From Callorhinus ursinus (Eukaryota; Chordata; Mammalia; Carnivora; Otariidae), in assembly GCF_003265705.1 (NCBI RefSeq), contig NW_020312827.1, forward strand, positions 21,696,413 through 21,760,412: a stretch of 64,000 nucleotides of DNA, given 5' to 3'. The notes under the pieces were generated by a model. That model saw nothing but the letters and a program-made list of their open reading frames with translations. It did no database searches and was not told the DNA's origin. Both the position numbers and the translations under genes were made by a program. Positions 11,746 to 23,740 of this stretch are shown piece after piece (position 1 is the first letter of the stretch; every line of letters starts with the position of its first letter).

Positions 11746-12833
11746 AACTTTATAATTATCTGATGTTCCTGGCAGAAGCATTTGCTAACCTCATTCATTA
11801 AACTCATCATCTCAATTTGGTTTGTTGTTTGTTTGATGGCAAAGGATTTCATCTCTGTGGCCACTTCAATGGATTGGTCATGGCTGCCTAGAGGGCTATG
11901 TCTTCAAAGTGTTATGGCTTACACATCTCTAATCAATGACAGAGTTCTTTCTTTCTGTCTGGGTGTGGTATGAGAATGTGGGGGCAAGCCAATCCTGAAT
12001 TTGCTGACCCTAGTGTGGTAATAGGGAGAGAAAATAATCTGTGTAAGAGGAAGGGGACTAGATTTCAGCATAAGGACACTTTAATATACACTGTGGACAT
12101 GTCTGAAAAGCAGAACAAAGATTAAGCAACTGAAGTTGTTGATGATCAATTATTTATTGAGATGATACCAGGAAAAAACGTTTCATTGTTCATTCGTTTA
12201 TTTGCTTCTAGGTTATATGTGTGTCATGAAATCTGTTTCTTATACAATGTCTGTAAGGAATTACTTCTTATGATTCAGTAACAACTCTAAAATACATATT
12301 TTGGTACCCAGTACTTGCCTTTCTAGAAATTTGCCCTCATATCATTCCAAAGCCATACTCAACACACATATTATATGAACAAAAATTGCAAACATGCAAT
12401 TACCTTTTATGTGGCCCTAAGTTTGAGACTTACAAAACACAAAGAAATCCAGTTGCCAGAGAAAACAAAACACATGAAGACAATTCCCCAATTGTGTGTT
12501 GAAGCAAATGCCACCCAAATTATGCGTCACTAAGATTTATTCCTTAAAAGGTCATTTGTCCACAATTTAGAGCAGAATCCGGACTATCGTGCAATGATGG
12601 GAATATTTCATTTGAGGAAATTGTGGATGGGTTAATAACTGGAAAACTATTTTATTATAAAAATCTGGTGTTTTTTATCAGCCAAAATTTTTTTCTTTTT
12701 GACATTGCTTGCGTGTTTGCCTTTGCTGATTTAAGTTTAAAACTCAGTAGAAACAAAACAAAACAAAACGAGGCTTGGGAATGTCTAATAAACATTTCTC
12801 CTTTTCTTCTGGCTTCCTAATTTTCACTCTGTG

Positions 12834-12835
<2 letters not shown>
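11746..12835. other. Low-copy sequence, nothing recognised
   Basis: No repeat I can name. There are AAAACA units near 12756-12770. No frame longer than about 65 codons. Confidence 0.4.

Positions 12836-12880
<45 letters not shown>
12836..12880. repeat. (CA)n microsatellite, about 22 units
   Basis: Uninterrupted CA dinucleotides, which makes this the purest and longest CA tract in the window and probably length-variable. Confidence 0.97.
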
Positions 12881-12882
<2 letters not shown>

Positions 12883-13189
12883 TATGCAGCCAGAGTTGAA
12901 GAAACTCATCAGCCTAATTATTTCCTGGGTGTTGGGTAACTCCCTATTCATGAAGGGTAGAGTCTTTGTTCACACATCCATATAGCTCTCTTCTCAAACC
13001 ATGAAATAAGGAGAAAATCACTGCACTTTTCTGGCTCAAAATCTGTGTTGGAAATCTGGATTAACAGATGGGGATATGTTTCTAAGATAGTTGCAACTCA
13101 AGGAGGCTGCAGAAGGTTGCAAGATGCAGCAAGTGCAACCCCTCTTGTCAAAACCATATAGAAGGATGTTTCTATTGACGTCTCAGATA
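12881..13189. other. Low-copy sequence, nothing recognised
   Basis: No repeat signature and no coding frame of note. Confidence 0.4.
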
Positions 13190-13312
13190 AGGGCACAACT
13201 CACCTGCCTTGTTCACGGCTATATTCCTAGGGCCTAGAACAGTGTCTTGAACATGCTAAGTTCCCCAAAATATCTGTAAAATGAGTCAGTAAGTAAATAA
13301 ATATATACATCC
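13190..13312 (+). repeat. L2-type LINE 3' end, sense
   Basis: 'CTGCCTTGTTCACGGCTATA' then 'CCTAGGGCCTAGAACAGTGT' and a TAAATAAATATATA-type tail match the last ~110 bp of L2. Confidence 0.7.
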
Positions 13313-16110
13313 ATCATAAACATGGAGATTTTGTTTGAGCACCCAAATCACGACCCATTTATTAGTTAAGGCTCACCTAAATTCAAGAGTTTCTGTTTTT
13401 ACAGTCCTTAAATATTAAAACTTTGGAAATAAGATATACTTAATTCAGAGGGGTTAAGGAAGTCAAAGAAGTCGTGTACTGGATTTAAAAAAAAAACAGT
13501 GTTTGATGAAAACTCTTATGTAACAAATTATAATTAGAATAATAGAAGTGTGATTTTAATTGAATCACAGATCCTTCTTCACTCAGGAACAGGTTTTCAT
13601 TATTGATCTGACTACTTTTGTTCCATGCTGACACTCTCTGTATCTTTAGTCTTTTTTCTGTTGGGTTCATATCTCTAAATATTGGTTTAGATAACACTAA
13701 TTCATGTTCAGTTTCATATACACAACTTCTGGCCTTAATCATGGTTACTACTCTGTTGCCTTCTATTGGTTTCTGTCTCTGCACACATACACATGCCAGG
13801 CATTGCATGAATTTTCTAATAGTAAAAACCTACAGTATTTTCATATATTTCCCGCTGCCCTTTCAGGGCATTGGGCTAATCTATATTTTCCTAGCTCCTG
13901 AAACAGGCTCACCTAAGCTCTCTAGTATTGCTTCTCAAGGCTGCTTTCTCTCTGGCATTCTGCCCTTCATGGCGGGACTGAAGAGCCCAGTCCTCTCAAA
14001 CAGTGGTTCTCAGTGTACTGCTGTTATTTATGAGCTATTAGCAACTGTACTTGCTAATGGTTAAAGTACCAAGAATTGAAAATAATCCCCCTTAAAAAAT
14101 ACTAATGAGAGAAGTCTAAAACGGAATGTGGAATTAGGTACAGAGAGGAGAATTGCATTTCTTATCAAAGAAGAAATAGAGTTTGTAGTTCACCAATTCA
14201 ATCCTTAAGGGAATTATTTCAAAATAGTGAAGAGAAATCAGAATTTTAAAATTATCCAAGTTAAACTGGAAACAATGGTACATGTGACGTTTTAGAGGTT
14301 CTGGGAAGAAGAAAATGCACATAATTTTTCAGTGCTTTTCTCTTCTCTTTTGACTTCAACAGTTACTAGCCTTTACTGTTTAAAAAATTTATGCTTTTCA
14401 GAAGTGATGAAGATAATATTCTTGATAATTTAATAAATATAAATAAATTCTTAAATTTTTTTCCAAGTTTATTTTTTGCATAACTGAATTTTGTCATATA
14501 AAGGTGATTTTTTTCTATATAATTGACTACCTCCTTAAAGAGTGTAAAATAATTTAAAAACTGCATCATATTTTACATTCAATGAACATAATCATTGGGA
14601 ATAAGCTTATGTGTAATAATGTAGTTTGATTTATGTCTCTGAAGACTGGTTTCAATGAAAATATTAAATTAGACTAGATTCAAGGATAGCCATATAAGAA
14701 TTATTCTCACTCATCTTCTGGAATATTCTTCTGAGTGACAGAGGAAACGTGCATCCCATGAATATACTCGTAGTATATTATTTTAGCGTGTGTCATATAA
14801 AAAAACAAGCCAAAGAAAAACCTGCCGAGGACTTCTAGTGAAAGGACTCTGGATACTTGATTGCAAAACTCCAGGGCCCCTCCCTGGTCCTCATCCCAGC
14901 CAGTCTGTTTTCACCCTTGGCCTCCAGCAATCCCTCCTGCCTCTGTCTAGTCTCTCCTCTCAGCTATCCACCAATAGCTTTCTCTTGTTCTCTTGCTTTG
15001 TAAAGGAAGGGAGAGCTTCTCTGCAGACCACTCCAGGAAGACCATAGGTACCACGCACCTCTGTGATGCTGCCAGTATTGCTTACCAGAGAGTCTTCCAT
15101 CTCCTGGAGCTGGGATGGATCACAAATGATCTCCTCCAGAGGCCACAGTACCAATTCAATATATAGTTGCAGAATTAAATTAAAGTCAAAATCACTGGCA
15201 AATTTGTAGTTTACTTTACAACTGTAGCTAGCCCAGAAGAAAACAAAAGACTTTTTAGCACTTTCAAATCCCATCATTCCTTTCCTGTGCCACCAATCAT
15301 GGCTAGCCAGGCCTCCTAAAGAGTCATGCGAGAACTTTGTAGGAGGAATGATTATCCCTTGCCAGCAGTGCTAAGTCATTTAAGATTTTCTCCAGGTCTT
15401 TATGCACAGCCTTGTCTCCACAGTGTGTCGGAGATGTGTCGGAGAATAGTGGTCTCAGATTAAGTTTTTAACTTCACAATTAAAGAGAAATAAAACCTCT
15501 GAAATACAGCAATAAAATGCAGAGTGAAGCACGTGACTTCCCCGTGCAATAAGCGAGCCCCTACACCTCCCCTTTCTCTCTGAGAGACTTGGGACAAACC
15601 CTGCCCAACCTTCCTGGCTTTTGTATTATATATTCTGTATGTATTTTCCAGACTCAGTTTGAAGTATGCTAATTTCCCATGTTTCTTTGTCAGTGCCCCC
15701 AAGTCAATTCCCATGTGTGGATTTTGTGTTTAGGAGAAAATCCTTCAAGAGCATGGGCTTTCAATGTCCTCTTTTATTTCTCACGGTACTTCATCTACTG
15801 CATACTGAGTAGATGGTCAGAAATGCCTTGTTAACCAGCTTACTTATAGGCAGGCCCCTGCTGTGCACGGGGTGGGTACTTGGTAAATATTATCGACTGC
15901 CTGCTTGACTTTTGGGGCTAGTTATTCTTTTACATCTCACGTTAAGCCTCCCCCACATCCTGTGAAACTAGAACCTTGATGCAAGAATGCACATCTTCAG
16001 GCATTCCACCATCTAACAAAGAAACAACTGAAATGGGAACGTCTTGCAAACGTGAACTTATGTTGTTTACTTGATAGTTGAAGGTGGGAACCACAGATTG
16101 TGTGATGTGT
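13313..16110. other. Unassigned sequence; includes the longest open frame
   Basis: The longest frame of the window (148 codons, 13618-14064, plus strand) lies here. It has no domain, and the opposite strand is equally open over part of it, so I do not call a gene. 14400-14570 is very AT-rich. 15845-15900 faintly resembles an L2 tail ('GGTACTTGGTAAATATTATC'). Confidence 0.4.
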
Positions 16111-16111
16111 A

Positions 16112-16165
16112 ATAGTAACACAGTGTCAGGTATGCAGTAGGGTTTCAATAAATATCTGATATTTT
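16112..16165 (+). repeat. Short LINE/SINE 3' tail (L2 or MIR type)
   Basis: 'ACACAGTGTCAGGTATGCAG' followed by 'TAGGGTTTCAATAAATATCT' fits the shared 3' end of L2 and MIR. It is too short to separate the two. Confidence 0.5.
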
Positions 16166-16196
16166 GCTGGATTTAAAGTTTTACTGTCACTTCTTG

Positions 16197-16263
<67 letters not shown>

Positions 16264-16264
16264 T
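16197..16264. repeat. Compound (CT)n(TA)n(GATA)n microsatellite
   Basis: About 11 CT units, then about 9 TA units, then about seven GATA units pass into one another without spacers. The 83-codon minus-strand frame over it is an artefact of the repeat. Confidence 0.95.
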
Positions 16265-19200
16265 AGATATATTGCATGTAAGTGTAAATACCCAGTAAAG
16301 CACCTCTTCTCTGTTGTTGCCTTCTTGAGAGTTAGGACTGAGAACAGATGATTCAAATGTGAGAAGCTTAACCTCAATCAAAACTTTTAAAAATTGTTTT
16401 GTATATAATGGTGACTGGGCTAGGTTAGCAATATTGCAAGTAACATTTTCTCTTGTTTTCTACTTCTCTACTACTTTTGAAATAAAAATAATTACACAAT
16501 TTACATGACATCACCTAAAAGTTTAGCTGTGTCTTCAATAGATGGATTCATAATGTCATTATTGTGTTACATAGTGTGTGTCTGTTTAGTAGAGGCCCAA
16601 CAGTTTCAATCTAGTTAATACATACAGTTAAACACCTGTATTAAAGTATGCTTTTAAAACACTTTAAAAAAATCCTCTGTACATAACTTCCTGTTTAAAA
16701 ACAGCATTATTTTCTGATGTGTGTGCTGTGTTACAGTAGTTGGGTTGCTTTTATAGAACGCTCTCTCCCATCCTCATAGACTGGAATCTCTGAGACTTTG
16801 GGACACTCTGCGGACTTGGCTGGGAGAAAGTTCTTGCCTATTCAGTTTTTGCCACTGCCTTTGGCACCTACAAGCCTCCTTCCTCTTCCCCTCCTGGGTT
16901 TCTGTATAATAAGTGTGTCTGGGTTTCTGTTGCACGGAACGTCCCAGAGCAAGAGACTCTGGGGCAGTCAAACAAAGGCAGGATTTCATTCACCTGGCAC
17001 GCTGACCCCTTGGATCCTGGCTGGAAACTGGGCACCGGGGCCCCAGGGCTGAGAGCAGTGCCTTACATAAGTCCCAGGGCAAGCAGCTGCTGCCCGCCCC
17101 ATCTGCAACAAGAGAGCTGCTCTCTCACACTAGCCCATGATTTCTCATTGTTGGCCAACGTATTTCTCCATAATTCAAAAAATCCACTGTCTTCTGCAGA
17201 TAGTATCCTCATTGTCCCTATACTCATATCTTGGCTCAAATGGGAGAGGAAAAGGTCCATGTTAATAGATTAATTAACTATTGGCAAAACTCCCTTAATA
17301 CCCTTCTCACACTTCTTCTCTTCTGTGCAGCTGTGGTGTGGTTAAAATAGCAACAGGACAGGTTTCGGATGAGTGTCCTAGATCCCATATCCTGTGTTGT
17401 GTAAACATTCTCAGGTGACCCCTGAGATACCAGAGTGAGAGCTATGTCAGCCCAGCCAGGATTCACTACTGAGCCTCAATCCTTGAACCTGAAGGGAAAA
17501 AAATAATGAGATTTTAAACAATTGTTTCAATTACTGGTCATATGGATTGTATGACCAAATCCCCCCACCAGCCCCCTGAGTAGTTGTCTACATAAGATAC
17601 ATCTCCCAAGGCCTCTGGAAGGCTGGTGCCTGTCCCCACTCTTCTATGTTCCCAGGCATAAGCAAAGTGGAGGCAAAAGGACTCTTCTTGACACCTGTAG
17701 ATGGAACATTCACACCAGTCAGACCCTCCCAGTACTTCTTCACATGCTGAAGTCTGGCTCTTTTCTTCTTGGAAACTATGAGGAAAAAAACTATGAAACT
17801 ATGAAAAAAAATGTGTATATAAAATGTTTTAAATTCACAGCAAAAGGGTTTATATTCATCAGCTGCTTGCTGTTTTTTATTTTGGCTGTTGTTCGTAGGC
17901 CACTGCAGTTTGTATATGTAATTTCAACACCCTGAATCCCACTTTTCAGGTGGATAACTTAGTCATGGGGTTTTCCCTCCTGCTATGGACTGAAATTTTT
18001 AGCCTGACTAACACTGACACCTGCTCCATCAGGCAGGTCAATTGGTTCAGAATTATTCTCCTTGCCAATAGGCAGCTGAGTGAACTTGACCTTTACCTTT
18101 AGGTTTAGTTTGGCTTGAACCTTACATTTTATGTTCTTGATTTGGGAATGGGCATTGAAGTCAAGGGTGAATGAATGAAATACATGGTGACTTATTTCCT
18201 AAGAAGTTTGCTCTTCCTTAGTGGGGAATTAAAGTCGAGGGTGGGGGGAACCCACATAATTCCAAATTGGAAATCCAAAGAGGTCAAATCAGTTTGCCAT
18301 GCTGGGGGAGGTTAGAGCAGGTCTCTGTTGGTGATGTCCACTCATAGTTTACATGTCTTTGATCTATTAACAAACCAGTGGGAAAGGTATTTGTGCTATG
18401 TTTAGAAAGCTTCTTCATTGCTTATTTCCCTTATTTCCACAAACACAAAGTTCCTTTTAAAGGAGAACGGCTCAGTGATTATCTGTTGGGGTGTATATAT
18501 ACAGGAGGAGGAGAATAAAATCCCAAGTAAGAAGAGGGCATATTCTTGTGCTTAGAGTACATACAGACTTTGAATAGTAAAATCTATTCCTCTGTCTCTG
18601 GATAAGGAACAGGGTGGACCTTTTCAGGCCACTGGATGAGGTGCAGTCTAAAAATAAAAAGACTTTGAAGGGGAATACTGCAATTGGGCCAAGAATCATG
18701 AGCTCAAGGATTGGCTTTTGCAGTCACCAAATACTCCCTTGGGACTCTAATGTTATCCATCTTGAGAGTAGTGGTGACCCACTATTTGCACAGTTTCAGC
18801 CCTGGTCATATTTTTGACTGTCTTCATTGTGGCCTTTGGAGTGCGTAGCTGTTCTCTCCACATTTTTGCTTTCTGTCTCTGTTACAGCAGTGGGTGTCAG
18901 CTAATTTAAAAAAAAAAAAAAAAGTTACCACTTTGGGAAGTGGAGAGTGTGGGCAAAAAGTCACTTCCTAAGGTAAACAGAGAAATATGGGAGGGGAAGA
19001 ACTATGGAATTTGGTTGAAGAAAAAGAAAGAAAATAAGTTTATTCTAGTCCCCTGGGAGCTAAATTTGACAGACTCCTGACTTAAGGAAACCCAAGTCTC
19101 TCAATACTCAATATTATGTACATAAAATAGGCCTTCCTGAAAACTTCGTGTAGGACAATTTGGCTATTCTTGATTTAATATTTTCCATATTTCCCTGTCC

Positions 19201-19804
19201 AAGTGGATTCCTCATAAAGGAAAGGATTTTGAAAATGGAAAGAACTCTTTCTCTCCACTGTCTATGTCAAGGCTGTAGATTGATGACTTTAGACCCTGGA
19301 GATGACAGATAGCACTGAAGTAAGTGAATACCTTTATAAAAGTCCAAAAATAACCAGAGAAATACACAAAAAAGCTTGTTTAATCTGCGGCTTCCCCAGA
19401 TAGCTTATAGGTAATGCGATCAATCTTATGCTAAGGGGAATTGTTGGGATTCTTACATCCTAGGAGGTTTGGGCAAATAAATCTGTGACCTGAACAAGAG
19501 CAGAATCACAGGATGATGACAAAAATGGTCAGAGGAGGTCATGTGCATCAGGAGCTGTCAACCACCTCGCTTTCTTCTGCTCTTTGCTCCCAAAAATTGG
19601 ATTAAAAAAAAAAAAAACTTGGCCACAATTCATGGGATGTGTGGAACTTTATCTTGGCTGCGACCCCAAGAAAGGTGTTCATAAGTAAATCATTAATCCA
19701 GTCCAGGCACAAATAACACACACTGTCACGTTCTGACTCTTAATGTCCCTTGACCACTCGGAGAGTCTTCATGTACCTCAGTGCCTGCTACAATGGCAAT
19801 GATA
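16265..19804. other. Unassigned sequence with a GC-richer patch at 16750-17130
   Basis: No repeat body is identifiable. 16750-17130 is visibly richer in G and C than its surroundings but has few CpGs and no frame with a domain. Short A runs at 18908-18922 and 19603-19616 have no element upstream that I recognise. 17771-17810 holds three spaced copies of AAACTATGA. Confidence 0.4.
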
Positions 19805-20045
19805 ATTAATGACTTGATTGAGTACAGTTTGTCAATTTCTTAAGTGCTTTCTTATCCACCACCTTATTTCGAGCCTCATAACAACCTTTTAAAATAGACA
19901 GTGAATATTTTGTTAGTCTCATTTTTTAAGGAGAGGATATTGAAGTATCTGGAAGTGAACTGACTTGCCAAAATATTGCAGATGGGGAATAGCAGAGTCA
20001 GGCCCAGACTCCAGGTTTCTTGGGATCCCTAGTCCAATGACTTCC
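19805..20045 (-). repeat. MIR SINE, antisense
   Basis: 'TTTCGAGCCTCATAACAACC' then 'ACTGACTTGCCAAAATATTG' and 'AGCAGAGTCAGGCCCAGACT' follow the antisense MIR in order. Confidence 0.75.
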
Positions 20046-20857
20046 TATCACTTCTTAGGAACAACAGTGTTTAAGTCAGGGGAGAAGTATCCAAATCCTC
20101 TAGAGATCTGTATTACCCAGGCTTCTCCAGGTTCCACATAACAGAAAACTCAGCTCAACTTCTCTTAAGGGAAAAGAGGAAATTCATTTGTTCACATAAC
20201 TGAGGAGTCTGGGAGGACTGTTTGATATAGCTGGGTCCAAATCCTCAGATATCTTGTCTGAAATACATTATGTCAAATCATAATATTCTGGTTTGAGAAA
20301 GGAACTCTGGGCATTCTTTTCTTCTATGTGTGTTTAATTCTTAGGCAAGCTCTCCCTCTGTAGTATAAAGATAGACGATATTAGCTCTCAGCCTTATAAT
20401 CTTCCAGTTAAGCAGTATCAGGGAAAGCAGGTCCTCTTTTTTTCAATGGTTATAGCCCAAATCCTAAGATTGATTTTCACTGGTCTGGTTTGGGACATGT
20501 GCCAGGAAATGTGATGTCTGCTAGAGTAGTCTTGGTCCATGGGCCTTCCACCAAGAAAGAGATGGAGCAGCTCTAACAACATAAATCCAGAATCGAGGAA
20601 TAGTGGTTTCTCAAAGGAAAGTTGGGTGCTGTCTTCAGAAGGGGGAATAGATGCGTGGCAGGAAAACAAAAAACAAAAACAAAAAACAGCAAATGTCCTC
20701 CTAGAGGAGCTATTTCCAACCCACATATCTGGCCCAACCTTCTTACTGAGAAAGGCTCCAGGAGAAGGTGGGGATGTCTATGCTTGAACAAGCACCACAG
20801 TGGTCTCTCCATTTCCTCTTCTTTCTCCAAGCCACCAATACACACCCTCATACCATG
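20046..20857. other. Probable old interspersed repeat, family not assigned
   Basis: 20110-20640 has the look of an ancient mammalian repeat ('AGGGAAAAGAGGAAATTCAT', 'CACATAACTGAGGAGTCTGG') but I cannot name the family or its ends. Overlapping frames on both strands up to 102 codons (20418-20885) are not coding in any way I can support. An A/C-rich run lies at 20664-20690. Confidence 0.3.
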
Positions 20858-20965
20858 CTATTCCTCAGTCGACTCACTTGCCTAGAATATTCTTTTCTTC
20901 TTATCCCTGTGTTTTACTTACTAATCCTTTAAAATTTAATTCAGATGACACCTCAGATAGAATGC
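20858..20965 (+). repeat. L2 LINE fragment, sense
   Basis: 'TTGCCTAGAATATTCTTTTC' and 'CCTTTAAAATTTAATTCAGA' then 'GACACCTCAG' match L2 downstream of ORF2. An LTR follows directly, which suggests that the LTR entered this L2. Confidence 0.6.
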
Positions 20966-21344
20966 TGTTATGGACTGAATATATGTGCCCCCACAAAATT
21001 TGTATGTTGAAGCCCTAAGTCCCACAGTGGTGATAAGTAGGTTTAAATGGGGCCATGAGGGTAGGGCTCCCATGATGGGATTAGTGTCCTTATAAGAAGA
21101 GGAACAGACCAGAGTTTGTGCTCTCTTGCTTTTTCACACTTTCTCTCTTTCTCTCCCTGTCATATAAGGACACACCAGAAGGTGGCTGCCTGCGTGCTAG
21201 AAAAAGGCCTCTCAGTAGAACCCTTCCATGCCGGTACCTCAATTTTGGACTTCTTGCTTCTAGAACTGTGAGAAAATAAATGTCTGCTGTATAAGCCACC
21301 TAGTCTATGGTACTTTGTTATGGCAGTCTGAGCTGAATAAGGCA
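20966..21344 (+). mobile_element. Solo LTR, ERVL-MaLR type (MST/MLT1-like)
   Basis: It starts TGTTATGGACTGAATATATG, continues 'CCTTATAAGAAGAGG', the polyadenylation block 'CTGTGAGAAAATAAATGTCT' and 'TAAGCCACCTAGTCTATGGT', and ends GAATAAGGCA. These are the usual landmarks of mammalian MaLR LTRs. There is no internal retroviral sequence on either side, so it is a solo LTR. I cannot see a clear 5-bp target duplication. Length about 379 bp fits the family. Confidence 0.85.
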
Positions 21345-22479
21345 TGTACTGTGGCTAAACCTTGCATTCCACACTTACCTCTTCTAGCTTCTTACTATCC
21401 TTAGTGGATAGAAAATCTTAACCAGAATTTTATTTTACTCAAACTACCAATGCCTGATCACTAGTGTGGATACTGCTCCAGACAAGTGAACAAATGTCAT
21501 CCATTAAAGAGAACAGTGATTTAAGCAGTTTCTGTTCAGCATTCCTGAAGGTTGTCCAGGACTTAATGAAAATTCTGATTCCTAGGTTTTAGGTGTAACA
21601 CTGTATTTCAATTTTGCTGTAAGATCAACATTATAAACTTGTCAAAAAACTTCAAGAACTCCTACACTGTTTCAATATTTCAAGTATCCAGGTGAAACAA
21701 AGAAGGGAAAAAACAGATAAACTCAGAAACTTCCATTGTTGTTTTCTTAAGTTACTGCTGAGTGCTGCTGGTATTTATCACATTCAAGATAAAATATGTG
21801 CATTCCATGAGGCACCCATTCCAAAAACAAAGCAATTGCTTGAAGCCTTCCTGGGGCTACTCAATTTCTGCCATGCTGTACTTCCACAAAGGCCACCTCT
21901 GCTAAGTCTCTTCATCACCTAATAGAAAAAGACATTTGGTGGCATTGACTCATGACTTTAAAGTATTTGGGCATTCTCAGGAATGAAAAGCAGTTATTGA
22001 ATTCTGAGTCTGTTCTAGCACTTTACAATGAACATAAACCATTATTTCTTACCACTAACTCATCTCATAGAACATTTGAGATGTGTGTTGGTACAAAATG
22101 CCACATGACACCAAGGTCCCATTGACTTAGTTCTCAATGACAATGCAATCTACTGTTGAAGAACAATACGTTAGCACAAACTTAGACCCCATATTTACCC
22201 ACATTTCTATGTTTCCAAGACAGGGTTCACTTTAAGATCCTTATTAATAAAAATAAAAATTATCTACCCCTCCTCCCAAAACTTTCAATTTTATCAATCA
22301 TATGCTGATTGACTAATTACAATGAACAGAGATCTGACATTAAGTATGAAGCATTGAAATGGGTTGTCATCTCCTGCCCTCCACATTATTTCTTTATGGT
22401 GAGATAGTTACTGTGATGAGCTACAGATTTGTATAGCATCCTTCCATGAGTGAAGCATTTGTTCGAATTAATTTCGGGT
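21345..22479. other. Low-copy sequence, nothing recognised
   Basis: A weak antisense MIR resemblance occurs near 21990-22080, not strong enough to call. No frame of note. Confidence 0.4.
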
Positions 22480-22530
22480 ATTATTTCTTATTGAAATATT
22501 CTGAAATTATTTCTAATTGAAATAATTCTA
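22480..22530. repeat. Two-copy 26-bp tandem duplication with hairpin
   Basis: ATTATTTCTTATTGAAATAT... (22480) is repeated with few changes at 22506 as ATTATTTCTAATTGAAATAA.... The second copy forms a perfect 9-bp inverted repeat, AATTATTTC/GAAATAATT, around TAATT. Confidence 0.8.
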
Positions 22531-22600
22531 CAGATGTGTGTGAGAAAGGCCAGGATCTGTGTGATGAGGACCTGCTTTCTATTAGAAGAAGTCAAAACAC

Positions 22601-22601
<1 letters not shown>

Positions 22602-22633
<32 letters not shown>
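22602..22633. repeat. (CA)n microsatellite, about 16 units
   Basis: Uninterrupted CA dinucleotides preceded by an imperfect AACACAAC start. Confidence 0.95.
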
Positions 22634-22634
<1 letters not shown>

Positions 22635-22830
22635 GTTGTTAGGAACTGTATTAATTTTGCAGAATCATGTCAGAGGAAAAACTTCTTAGTTATACTAGAC
22701 TCCTTCCCAAAATGGCTCGATGTACTCAAAAGTTCACCTCAGAGTTTGCCGCCATGAGTCACAGGCCTTTGCATGTGATAGGAAACATGCTGGCTGCCAC
22801 TTATTACTGTTCCTGACCTCAAATAAGGAT

Positions 22831-22964
22831 AAAGAATTTATGGACGAGCTTCTTGGGAGCTCCTTTCTACCTGCTAGTTGGGATGCTGCCTGATTCATGA
22901 ATTGTTGAATAAAGCCAATTAGATCTTCAAATTAAAAAAAAAAGAATTTATGGACAAGCTTCTT
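22831..22964 (+). mobile_element. Short poly(A) retrocopy with 24-bp target duplication
   Basis: The flanks AAAGAATTTATGGAC[G/A]AGCTTCTT at 22831-22854 and 22941-22964 agree at 23 of 24 positions. Between them lie about 79 bp of non-A sequence and then an A tail. A polyadenylation signal AATAAA is at 22908-22913, about 20 bp before the A tail. These are the hallmarks of L1-driven retroposition of a polyadenylated RNA, here 5'-truncated. The payload (GGGAGCTCCTTTCTACCTGC to ATTAGATCTTCAAATT) resembles the R region at the end of some LTR transcripts, but I cannot name its source. Confidence 0.85.
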
Positions 22965-23361
22965 ATCTGTCACCTCTGTTTCATTAGCTATCATATCATC
23001 ATCAAATAAATGATCACTTCAAAAGAATGGGACAGCAAACCAAGGATGACTCAAAGCAGGTTGTGGGAAGAAATAGACCAAACCACTAGCCAAATTTCTC
23101 ATTAAACTCGTCATTCAATAGCATTCAAATGACATTTATTCAACAATTAAGGGTCTGACATATTTGCTTATAAACACTGTAAAGGATGCAGAAAGAAGAA
23201 TGAGGATGAGAGATTTGTAATTAAGAGAGTTTAGTCAAGGTTCAGAAATTAAATTACGTAGGTGCAAAATTAATCTCAGCTGTTCTGTTGCAACCCTGTG
23301 CTTCTCTCAGGGGTGCCTGGGCCATCTTTCTGATTCTTGGCCAGACCTGAATAAAAGGTAC
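22965..23361. other. Low-copy sequence, nothing recognised
   Basis: No repeat signature and no frame of note. Confidence 0.4.
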
Positions 23362-23740
23362 TGTTATAAACTGAATGTTTGTGTCCCCCCTTCCCCCAAT
23401 TCATATGTTGAAATCAATCCCCATTGTGATGGTGTTTGGAGGTGGAAACTTTCGGAAGTGATTGAGTGGTAAGGGTGGGACTAGCCAGAGCTGAGATTAG
23501 TAGCCTTCTAAAAGAGAAACCAGAGAGATCTCTCACCCCTTATGCATGTGAAGTTGTAGTGAAAAGACAGCCATTTATAAACTAAGAAACAGGAAGTGGA
23601 TTCTAACCAGACGCCAAACCTGTTGGCACCTAGATTGTGCCACTTACCAGCCTCCAGAACTGTGAGAAAGAAATATTTATTGTTTACAAGCCACCCAGTC
23701 TATGGCATTCTGTTGTAGCAGCCCAGACAGACTATATACT
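23362..23740 (+). mobile_element. Solo LTR, ERVL-MaLR type (MLT1-like)
   Basis: It opens TGTTATAAACTGAATGTTTG, carries 'TTCATATGTTGAAATCAATC', 'CCTCCAGAACTGTGAGAAAG' and 'CAAGCCACCCAGTCTATGGC', and ends in a decayed 'CAGACAGACTATATACT'. This is the same LTR class as the one at 20966, but more diverged and in the same orientation 2 kb away. No internal region lies between the two that would make them a provirus pair. Confidence 0.82.

Noticed and set aside
13618..14064. 148-codon open frame, the longest of the window
   Set aside because: No domain, signal or family resemblance, a long minus-strand frame overlaps its left part, and no splice or promoter context is visible. A frame of this size is expected by chance in 64 kb.
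16750..17130. CpG island or promoter
   Set aside because: G and C are raised but CpG dinucleotides remain few, and no exon or transcription signal follows.
20966..23740. Two MaLR-type LTRs in the same orientation as the ends of one provirus
   Set aside because: They differ too much from each other, and the DNA between them holds no retroviral gene remnant, primer-binding site or polypurine tract. Two solo LTRs are simpler.
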